A stretch of 64,000 bases of DNA from contig NZ_MOOY01000002.1 in assembly GCF_001931685.1 (NCBI RefSeq), positions 558,001 through 622,000 on the forward strand. Direction: 5' to 3'. This stretch comes from Pararhizobium arenae (GTDB lineage Bacteria; Pseudomonadota; Alphaproteobacteria; Rhizobiales; Rhizobiaceae). Below the pieces are notes generated by a model. It was given only the letters and a program-made list of their open reading frames with translations. It made no database searches and was not told the origin of the DNA. The stretch's first letter is position 1. Every line of letters starts with the position of its first letter. Below are positions 17,291-23,803 of this stretch, piece by piece. A program made the position numbers and the translations under genes.

Positions 17291-17992
17291 TCAGTCCACG
17301 CTGAGCTTGTAGCCGATGCCGCGCACCGTTTGCAGGAAGACAGGGTTGGAAGGATCATCCTCGATCTTGCGGCGCAGGCGGTTGATCTGGACGTCGATGG
17401 TGCGCTCGCCCACCTCCGCATCGTCGCTGACAAGCTCGTGGCGCGGGATGGTTTCCCCGGGACGCTGGGAAAACAGCATCATGATTTCCTGCTCGCGATC
17501 CGTCAGGCGAATGTGATCGGCACCGCGACGCAGTTCCTTGCGCACGACCGAGAAGGTGAAGGGGCCGAAAATAACCTGCTCGACCTTCGGTTGCTGAGCA
17601 GGGGCATTCCGTCGCAGGATGTTGTTGATGCGCAGCACCAGTTCGCGTGGATCGAAGGGTTTGGGCAGATAATCGTCGGCGCCGGCCTCAAGCCCCTCGA
17701 TGCGGGCATTGGATTCGGCCAGCGCCGTCAGCATGATGATCGGCACGGTCTTGATCTTGCGAAGGCCCTGTGTGAGTGAAATGCCGGTTTCCCCCGGCAT
17801 CATGACGTCCACGATGAGGAGATCGAAGTCGATGCCCTGCAAACGGCGGCGGGCTTCATCCGCGTCGGCCGCTGTCGTCACGCGAAAACCCTGTTCCATC
17901 AGATAGCGGTTCAAGAGTTCGCGGATACGGCGGTCGTCGTCCACCACCAGGAGATGGGCGGCATCGTCGGGAATGGTTACTGTCTTCGTCAT
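17291..17992 (-). CDS. OmpR-family response regulator
   Basis: 233 residues. The receiver domain carries the acidic pocket VVDDD (17-20) and the phospho-acceptor Asp62 in LLIVDVMMPG, with Lys in LPKPFDPREL. The winged-helix DNA-binding domain ends VFLQTVRGIGYKLSVD, typical of OmpR/PhoB. It is co-transcribed with the downstream kinase. Similarity to EnvZ/OmpR pairs is general; target genes cannot be read from this window. Confidence 0.93.
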   Translation of the reverse strand: MTKTVTIPDDAAHLLVVDDDRRIRELLNRYLMEQGFRVTTAADADEARRRLQGIDFDLLIVDVMMPGETGISLTQGLRKIKTVPIIMLTALAESNARIEGLEAGADDYLPKPFDPRELVLRINNILRRNAPAQQPKVEQVIFGPFTFSVVRKELRRGADHIRLTDREQEIMMLFSQRPGETIPRHELVSDDAEVGERTIDVQINRLRRKIEDDPSNPVFLQTVRGIGYKLSVD

Positions 17993-18059
17993 GGTTCCAT
18001 GTCCGGGCGCAGCCCTTCATATCGAGATCCACCGATCGGGCGGCGGACGCAGGAATGGT

Positions 18060-18536
18060 TCAATCGTCCGATTTGTTCTTCATGCTGGCAAGAAAGCGCG
18101 TCACGATTTCGCGCGCGCCCGGCCCGCTTTCGGCAATGGCCTCGGCTATGCGCCGTGACTGTGGCTCTGCCAAGGCCTTGGCCAGCGCCTTGCCTTCCTT
18201 CGTCGTATAAAGCTTGCGCTGGCGACGGTCCTCCGGGCCGGCAATCTGGTGGATATAGCCGGAATCGATCAACTGTTTCAGGACGCGCGCAAGGCTCTGC
18301 TTTGTGATCTTCAGCGTGTCGAGCAGATCGGCAACCGTCATGCCGGGCTCGCGATCGACGAAATGCAGAACACGGTGATGGGCCCGCCCGAAGCCGCGCT
18401 TTTCCAGAATGACATCCGGATCGGAGGTGAAGTCGCGATAGGCGAAAAACAGAAGCTCGATAATCTCGTAATCGACCGAATCAGGGCTTTCGGGCGCAGC
18501 CTTGGTTGCGGGGTTCTGATTAACCTGTCCTGCCAC
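18060..18536 (-). CDS. MarR-family transcriptional regulator
   Basis: 158 residues from the GTG at 18536, chosen because AAAGGAAAT sits 9 nt upstream; a TTG 24 bp earlier overlaps that site. The winged HTH covers roughly residues 60-125: TVADLLDTLKITKQSLARVLKQLIDSGYI, followed by the wing EDRRQRKLYTT with the conserved DxRxR. The protein should bind as a dimer to a dyad operator, and a perfect 15-bp inverted repeat sits 43 bp upstream of the start (18579-18615). It lies between the response regulator (same strand) and the divergent aminotransferase gene. Confidence 0.9.
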   Translation of the reverse strand: MAGQVNQNPATKAAPESPDSVDYEIIELLFFAYRDFTSDPDVILEKRGFGRAHHRVLHFVDREPGMTVADLLDTLKITKQSLARVLKQLIDSGYIHQIAGPEDRRQRKLYTTKEGKALAKALAEPQSRRIAEAIAESGPGAREIVTRFLASMKNKSDD

Positions 18537-18578
18537 GCAGTTATTTCCTTTCGTCCGCAAGGGCTTCGCGGCAACTTT

Positions 18579-18615
18579 CGAAAAATTATGTCAGCTTTGT
18601 TGACATAATTTTTCG
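18579..18615. promoter_or_regulatory. Perfect 15-bp inverted repeat, probable MarR operator
   Basis: CGAAAAATTATGTCA (18579-18593), a 7-nt spacer GCTTTGT, then the exact complement TGACATAATTTTTCG (18601-18615). The core TTATGTCA-N7-TGACATAA has the size and AT-rich character of MarR-family operators. It lies between the MarR gene and the divergent aminotransferase gene, so it could control both, most simply as an autorepression site. The TTGACA at 18600-18605 could double as a -35 box. Confidence 0.7.
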
Positions 18616-18809
18616 CTATTGGTAAGTCTGCCCACCGAAGAGCGATGCAATCGACGCCAGAGTCATCCGTTGAATGTAGGCGGTGGCGGTGAGATCGCCA
18701 ATTCAAAATCACTCATGATCATTCCCCTCCACAATTTGCCGTCGATCCGGCGGCGTGGAGATATCGAAATCGCACAGAAAATGGCGTGGATACGCCGGAG
18801 GATAAGCAC

Positions 18810-19700
18810 ATGGCAGGAGTTCCATTCGATCAGATGGACGGTCAGATCTGGTTCAACGGCGAGTTCGTCGATTGGAAGGATGCCAAGATCCATGTGCTGA
18901 CCCACGGTCTTCACTACGCCAGCGCCGTGTTTGAAGGCGAGCGCGCCTATGGCGGCCGCATCTTCAAGCTGACAGAGCATAACCAGCGCCTCCACAAGTC
19001 TGCCGAAATCCTCGGCTTCACCGTTCCTTACAGCGTCGAGGAACTGGATGCGGCGACGATCGAACTTTTGAAGCGTCAGGGTTTTGCCGATGCTTATGTG
19101 CGCCCGATCGCGTGGCGCGGGTCGGAAATGATGGGCGTTTCGGCCCAGCAGAACCGCATCAACGTCGCTATCGCCATCTGGCAGTGGGGCAGCTACTTCA
19201 ACCCGGCCGAAAAGTTGAAGGGCATTCGTCTCGATATCGCCGAGTATCGTCGCCCCGATCCGAAGACTGCACCTTGCGCCTCCAAGGCTGCCGGCCTCTA
19301 CATGATCTGCACGATCTCAAAGCATGCGGCCGAAGCCAAAGGCTATGCCGATGCGATGATGCTGGACTATCGTGGTCAGGTGGCCGAAGCGACGGGTGCG
19401 AACATTTTCTTCGTCAAGGACGGAGTCATCCATACGCCGGTGCCGGATTGCTTCCTGAACGGCATCACCCGCCAAACCGTCATCGAGCTTGCCCAGCGTC
19501 GCGGCTATCAGGTCGTCGAACGCGCGATCATGCCGGAAGAGCTTTCGAGCTTCTCGGAATGCTTCCTGACCGGTTCGGCTGCGGAGGTAACGCCGGTTTC
19601 CGAGATCGGTCCCTACCGTTTCACGCCATCGACGATCTCGGAAACGCTGATGAACGACTACATGAAGGAAGTCTATCCGGTCGCTGCCGCTGCCGAGTAA
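18810..19700 (+). CDS. ilvE: Branched-chain amino-acid aminotransferase
   Basis: 296 residues from the ATG at 18810, preceded by GGAGG. It is a fold-type IV PLP enzyme that interconverts Leu, Ile and Val with their 2-oxo acids. Signatures: THGLHYASAVFEGERAY near residue 33, and the class-IV pattern EATGANIFFVKDG with the cofactor region NGITRQTVIELA. Length and order are normal. It carries a good terminator at 19727. It is divergent from the MarR gene across the inverted repeat at 18579, so it may be under that regulator's control. Confidence 0.94.
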   Translation: MAGVPFDQMDGQIWFNGEFVDWKDAKIHVLTHGLHYASAVFEGERAYGGRIFKLTEHNQRLHKSAEILGFTVPYSVEELDAATIELLKRQGFADAYVRPIAWRGSEMMGVSAQQNRINVAIAIWQWGSYFNPAEKLKGIRLDIAEYRRPDPKTAPCASKAAGLYMICTISKHAAEAKGYADAMMLDYRGQVAEATGANIFFVKDGVIHTPVPDCFLNGITRQTVIELAQRRGYQVVERAIMPEELSSFSECFLTGSAAEVTPVSEIGPYRFTPSTISETLMNDYMKEVYPVAAAAE

Positions 19701-19726
19701 AATCTTCCCTTATCGATCGGAGCCAA

Positions 19727-19752
19727 GGCGGCCCTCATGGAGCCGCCTTTTT
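19727..19752 (+). terminator. Terminator after the branched-chain aminotransferase
   Basis: GGCGGC (19727-19732) pairs with GCCGCC (19742-19747), followed by five T. It begins 27 bp after the stop codon. Confidence 0.85.
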
Positions 19753-19895
19753 CGCATCTGACCCGTTCGTCCAGTCCTTGTGTTTCCAAGGGAACAGAGA
19801 ATCTTACCGAAGTCTTAAATAATCATGGTCGTTCCGATGTCTGGAACCTTTGTAATTGCAGCGTGTTAACAGGCCAAATGAAAAGGACCCACGCC

Positions 19896-20048
19896 ATGAA
19901 CCCGACTTCTCAAGCTCCCGCCATCAACCCGCTTCGGCCGGTTGTCGTTACTGTTGTTGCAGCCAAGCTTGCCGTTGCAGCCTTGCTGATTACAACTGTG
20001 AACCTCGGGCCGATCCAGCCGACCATGGAAATCGCCCAGCTCCGCTGA
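19896..20048 (+). CDS. Small single-pass membrane protein, 50 residues
   Basis: The ATG at 19896 has AAAAGGA 8 nt upstream. The peptide has a short polar N-terminus, one hydrophobic segment (VVVTVVAAKLAVAALLITTV, residues about 16-35) and a short polar tail ending at a TGA. It follows a terminator and precedes the metallo-hydrolase gene by 87 bp, so it has its own promoter or is transcribed with that gene. I know no family name. The ribosome site and the clean membrane helix are the reasons for calling it a gene. Confidence 0.6.
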   Translation: MNPTSQAPAINPLRPVVVTVVAAKLAVAALLITTVNLGPIQPTMEIAQLR

Positions 20049-20135
20049 CCCGTACCGGTGCTGGAAGGGCCTGCGGGAGGTTTCATTCCCTGCGCCGCCG
20101 CTTTATATGCAGGCTGACGATTCAGCGAGGAACGC

Positions 20136-20777
20136 ATGTTACAGGCGGGCATTATTCCGGTTACCCATTTCCAGCAGAACTGTACGGTTCTGTTCGACAC
20201 CGATACCAAGGAAGGCGTGATCGTCGATCCGGGCGGTGACGTTGATGTCATTCTCCAGACAATCAAGGAAAATGGCATCACCTTGAAGGCGATCTGGCTG
20301 ACCCATGGTCACATCGACCATGCGGGGGGCGCCAAGGAGTTGAAAGAGGCGCTCGACCTCGACATTATCGGCCCGCATAAGGACGATCTTCCGCTTCTGG
20401 AAAATCTGGAAGCGCAGGCGGAACGCTTCGGTCTTGCCATGAAAGTCGAAAACGTCGTCCCGGATCGTTGGTTGGCAGACGGCGATACCGTTTCCTTTGG
20501 CGATCACGTTTTCGAGGTTCTGCATTGCCCCGGCCACGCGCCAGGGCACGTCGTCTACTTCAATCGCAGCCAAGGTTTCGCCCATGTTGGCGATGTGCTT
20601 TTTCACGGCTCCATCGGCCGTACCGACCTGCCGGGCGGCAACCATCAGCAGCTGCTCGATAGTATCCGCGACAAGATATTGCCGCTCGGAGACACCGTTG
20701 GCTTTATTTGCGGCCACGGCCCCGGTGGGCAGATTGGCGAGGAACGCCGTAGCAATCCTTATCTGCGCGGACTTTGA
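20136..20777 (+). CDS. Metallo-beta-lactamase-fold hydrolase (YcbL/glyoxalase II-like)
   Basis: 213 residues. The metal site motif THGHIDHAGG lies near residues 56-65, with further ligands in HCPGHAPGH, GDVLF and CGHGP. This is the arrangement of the short YcbL-type glyoxalase II relatives, which lack the C-terminal substrate domain of GloB. It probably hydrolyses thioesters such as S-lactoylglutathione; the exact substrate is not shown by sequence. It ends at a bidirectional terminator. Confidence 0.9.
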   Translation: MLQAGIIPVTHFQQNCTVLFDTDTKEGVIVDPGGDVDVILQTIKENGITLKAIWLTHGHIDHAGGAKELKEALDLDIIGPHKDDLPLLENLEAQAERFGLAMKVENVVPDRWLADGDTVSFGDHVFEVLHCPGHAPGHVVYFNRSQGFAHVGDVLFHGSIGRTDLPGGNHQQLLDSIRDKILPLGDTVGFICGHGPGGQIGEERRSNPYLRGL

Positions 20778-20795
20778 ATTCCCACGATAAAAGCA

Positions 20796-20829
20796 AAAAG
20801 CCCGCGCCAACGGATGGCAGCGGGCTTTT
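20796..20829. terminator. Bidirectional terminator
   Basis: AAAAGCCCGC (20796-20805) and GCGGGCTTTT (20820-20829) form a 10-bp perfect stem with A- and T-runs at both ends, serving the converging metallo-hydrolase and BA14K genes. Confidence 0.85.
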
Positions 20830-20850
20830 CGTCGGGTTCAACCGGAATGA

Positions 20851-21285
20851 TCAGCCGGCTTGGCAGAAGTAATCGCGGCCATCGTAGCCACGGAATGTGC
20901 CCGTTCGCGCGTTGAAGGAGCGATAGCGACGCTCGCAGTAATCGTACCAGCCCGGGCTCCACGGTTCGAGGCCATAGCCATTGTCGACAACGACCGGGCG
21001 AGGGCGACGATAGACCGGGGCGGGACGGTAGTACTCGGGCTCGGGATCGATATAGACCCGTTCCTGGTAACGCGGCTGGCTGGCGATTGCGCCGCCGACG
21101 ATCAGGCCGGTTGCGAGGCCGGCCGCACCAAGCGCCCAGGCATCGCTGTTGTCGTGATGATGGCGACCGTGGTCGCGACGGTAATAGCGGCGATCCCAAT
21201 CGCCGGCATGGGCGGGGGCAAGTGCAGGCAGCACGGTCGCAAAGGTTGCTAGGCCGAGAACAACAGCTTTGATCATCTTCTTCAT
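20851..21285 (-). CDS. BA14K-family secreted protein
   Basis: 144 residues from the ATG at 21285. A signal peptide (MKKMIKAVVLGLATFATVLPALAPAHA) is followed by a His/Arg/Asp-rich stretch, a hydrophobic glycine-rich segment, and proline/arginine repeats. The C-terminal BA14K motif is YCERRYRSFNARTGTFRGYDG, with two cysteines (CERRY and YFC). Brucella BA14K is immunoreactive with lectin-like properties. Rhizobial genomes carry many paralogues; a surface or periplasmic role is likely but not known. Confidence 0.85.
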   Translation of the reverse strand: MKKMIKAVVLGLATFATVLPALAPAHAGDWDRRYYRRDHGRHHHDNSDAWALGAAGLATGLIVGGAIASQPRYQERVYIDPEPEYYRPAPVYRRPRPVVVDNGYGLEPWSPGWYDYCERRYRSFNARTGTFRGYDGRDYFCQAG

Positions 21286-21370
21286 GGTCTTGGTCCCGTT
21301 GGTAAGCGAATGAATTCCGCTCTTGATTGTGAACACAGGTTAAGCCCACGAGGCTGAACGCAGCCTGAAT

Positions 21371-21395
21371 AAAAAAACCCGGCAACAAGGCCGGG
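21371..21395 (-). terminator. Terminator of cspA
   Basis: On the minus strand, CCCGGC-CTTGTT-GCCGGG followed by seven T (complement at 21371-21377). It is 35 bp after the cspA stop codon. Confidence 0.85.
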
Positions 21396-21429
21396 CTTCA
21401 ACTTGGTTCGTGTACAGATTTGCCGGCGA

Positions 21430-21645
21430 TCAGCCGGAAACCTGCAGGTTAACCGCCTTGGGGCCTTTGCCGCGGCGATCCGGTTCCGTGTCGAAGCTGA
21501 CTTTCTGGTTTTCAGACAGCCCGTTCAGGCCAGAAGCCTGTACGGCGGAGATATGCACGAAGATATCAGCCCCACCGTTGTCAGGCTTGATGAAACCAAA
21601 GCCCTTGTCGGTGTTGAAGAATTTAACAATGCCAGTTTCGGCCAT
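21430..21645 (-). CDS. cspA: Cold-shock-domain protein, CspA type
   Basis: 71 residues. RNA-binding motifs RNP1 (KGFGFIKP) and RNP2 (DIFVHIS) are intact in one cold-shock domain, so it should bind single-stranded RNA/DNA and melt RNA structure. The extra GLNGLSENQ loop is normal for alphaproteobacterial members. About 500 bp of AT-rich non-coding DNA lies upstream on its strand, consistent with a long structured 5' leader as in other csp genes. A terminator follows at 21371. Confidence 0.95.
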   Translation of the reverse strand: MAETGIVKFFNTDKGFGFIKPDNGGADIFVHISAVQASGLNGLSENQKVSFDTEPDRRGKGPKAVNLQVSG

Positions 21646-22149
21646 GCGTCAGGTCCTTTTTCCTCTGCCCGAAGCGGCGGGCAGCATTACGTTTTGCCCA
21701 GAGGGCGTGGGGCAGGCAGTTCTCGACGAGGAGGAAAGGGTCCTGTCATTGCAGCCAGTCAACACAAAACTCATCTTGCCTGACTGCCCGGAACTTTTGG
21801 CGTCTCCGGCGCGCTTTATTCAAGGTCTTCCCGTGTCCGTAAATTGCCCGAACACAGTAAGATTGCTGCGTTTATTTTGAATTGGCAAGCAAAACTTTGA
21901 CGAAACAAGTGCACCTTTTCACTTTGCGCAAAATGCAGTCAATTGCCGAAAAAATCCAATTTTTTCGGGTTGTATTGCAAGCTATTGAAAACACTTATTT
22001 TTGTTTATCTGTGAGAAAAATTTAGGCGTCTGCGTCACGAAATGTCGCAGTCAAAAATATCCGATCTGCCTCAGCCTCCATCTCAGTCCCTCAACGAAAC
22101 GTTAAAATCCTGGAGTGATGTTTCGATTTGGGACAGCTTCCGGCGATGC
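21646..22149. other. AT-rich non-coding region, probable cspA leader and promoter region
   Basis: 504 bp with no credible ORF, much richer in A/T than its surroundings, especially 21840-22030. A perfect 10-bp stem CCGAAAAAAT (21946-21955)/ATTTTTTCGG (21959-21968) with a 3-nt loop is the only clear structure. The region must contain the cspA promoter and the 3' end of the transporter gene at 22150. No rRNA, tRNA or known sRNA pattern was recognised. Confidence 0.45.
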
Positions 22150-23046
22150 TCAGGCTTCCGCAAGACCGCTTTTGGTCTTCGTAAGTTCGGGCACGAGTTC
22201 GACTAGCAGCATGGCCGCAAAAATGATGCCGCAGCCGACATAGCCGAGAGTGCTGATGGTTTCGCCCAGCAGCAGCATGCCGAAAAGGGCGGCGAAAAGC
22301 GCTTCGCTCGACAGGAAGATCGCGGCCTGCGGCGCCGTCGTGTAGCGCTGGGCCACCACCTGGCAGGTAAATGCGACGCCGCTGGAGAGGATGCCGGCAT
22401 AGAGGATTTCCGGCAGGGCGTTGTTGATGCCGGTCAGCGTGATCGGTTCCATGCCTGCGCCGATGGCTGAGCTGAGGATGGCGCAGGTTGCGAACTGCAC
22501 GAACGACAGCAACATCGGTCTGCCGGTGCTGCCGGCAAAAATCCCGACGAGCATCAGCTGGATCGCCCAGAAGACGGCGCAGACGATGGTCATCAGATCG
22601 CCCCCGTTCAGCCCGGCAAGCGAACCGCCGCTGAGAAGGAAAATGCCGAGAAGGGCCATGGCCGCCGCCGGCCAGATGATCCAGTGCGGCTGCCGGCGCA
22701 GGAAAATGACGGTCAGCAACGGTACGAAGACCACGTAGAGCCCGGTCAGGAAGCCGGAGTTGGTGACGCTGGTGGTGAGCAGGCCGATCTGCTGGGTCAC
22801 GGCGCCGCAAAAGAGCGCCAGCCCGATGATCATGAAGTTGCGGATGCTGTTCTTCGGCAGCGGCGCGGTCGCCTTGCGCGCTTCGAAGACGGCGAGGGGG
22901 GCCACCACCAAAGCGGCCAGAGCGAACTTCATGCCTGTGAACCACAGCGGCCCGACCTCCCCCATCGCGGTCGATTGCGCGACGAACCCGGCACCCCAGA
23001 TGGCGCCGGAAAGAAGCAGAAGCAGATTGGCCTGAATGCGATTCAC
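22150..23046 (-). CDS. EamA-family (drug/metabolite) transporter
   Basis: 298 residues with ten predicted membrane segments in two EamA repeats. Typical features: IWGAGFVAQSTAMGEVGPLWFTGMKFALA at the first helix pair, and the second repeat around AQRYTTAPQAAIFLSSEALFAALFGMLLLGE. DMT proteins of this type export amino acids or small metabolites; the substrate is unknown. It stands alone: the next gene upstream on the same strand is the sortase, ending 49 bp before it. Confidence 0.88.
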   Translation of the reverse strand: MNRIQANLLLLLSGAIWGAGFVAQSTAMGEVGPLWFTGMKFALAALVVAPLAVFEARKATAPLPKNSIRNFMIIGLALFCGAVTQQIGLLTTSVTNSGFLTGLYVVFVPLLTVIFLRRQPHWIIWPAAAMALLGIFLLSGGSLAGLNGGDLMTIVCAVFWAIQLMLVGIFAGSTGRPMLLSFVQFATCAILSSAIGAGMEPITLTGINNALPEILYAGILSSGVAFTCQVVAQRYTTAPQAAIFLSSEALFAALFGMLLLGETISTLGYVGCGIIFAAMLLVELVPELTKTKSGLAEA

Positions 23047-23095
23047 GATGGAAATCCTGAAGATGCCGGACGGAAGCTGTCAGGTACCAGTTGCT

Positions 23096-23803
23096 CTAAT
23101 TTTGAGCAAGAGGGTTGTCAGACGACTTTTCCGCTATGTCCGATCTGCTGGCTGGCACCGCTCCGGTCACGATAGGATCTGCAACGACGAGTTCCGCCGT
23201 CACGATGTAGCGCATCGGTCCACGGGTCGTCGCATCGAACGGCCAGCAGGTGGCGAGTGCGAGATTGTGACCGTCGGCATTGGCATCGATGCCGCTCTCG
23301 TCCCAGCGCGCGATCCGCCCAGCGTCGGCCCGGAAGGTCAATTTCCGCCCGTCCTTGCGGGTAACGACGATGAGGTCGCCGGGCTTCACATCCTTCAGCC
23401 AGCGGAAATGGGTGTCGCGATGGGCTGCGATAACGGCGGTGCCGGCGTCGCCGGGCTGCGGCGTGCTCAGGAGATGGGCTGGACCGAAAGCCAGAGCTTC
23501 GCCGCTTGCGCCGGAGAGCACGATGGCCTTTTGCCCGAGGCGGGGCGCTGAAATTTCCGCTTCGGTGGTGAAGTCGGCCCACGGCCAGGGCTTGGTGGCG
23601 GTCTCGCCGCGCATTTCGGCCGCAAAGCTGCGTTGCAACAGAACCTGCGACAGCTCCGCCTTGGCTTTCATGTAGACGCCCTTGGCGGCAACCAGCGTTC
23701 CACCAAGGGCGATCATTGCGATGGCCGCCAGCACGACGGTTTCGCCGGCGCTGAGGCGTGCCAGAAACCCGGCACGCCACTCGTTGGAAAGTTCAGTGCT
23801 CAT
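23096..23803 (-). CDS. Class GN (proteobacterial) sortase
   Basis: 235 residues from the ATG at 23803, with GGAA 7 nt upstream; its first codons overlap the end of the target gene by 11 nt. An N-terminal membrane anchor at about 22-41 is followed by the sortase barrel. Catalytic residues are visible: His128 in AAHRDTHF, Cys186 in LATCWPF, and Arg in TTRGPMRY (194 or 198). Sortases cleave an LPxT-type signal and transfer the protein to an amine acceptor. They are unusual in Gram-negatives, where this class comes with one dedicated substrate, encoded immediately upstream here. Confidence 0.9.
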   Translation of the reverse strand: MSTELSNEWRAGFLARLSAGETVVLAAIAMIALGGTLVAAKGVYMKAKAELSQVLLQRSFAAEMRGETATKPWPWADFTTEAEISAPRLGQKAIVLSGASGEALAFGPAHLLSTPQPGDAGTAVIAAHRDTHFRWLKDVKPGDLIVVTRKDGRKLTFRADAGRIARWDESGIDANADGHNLALATCWPFDATTRGPMRYIVTAELVVADPIVTGAVPASRSDIAEKSSDNPLAQN

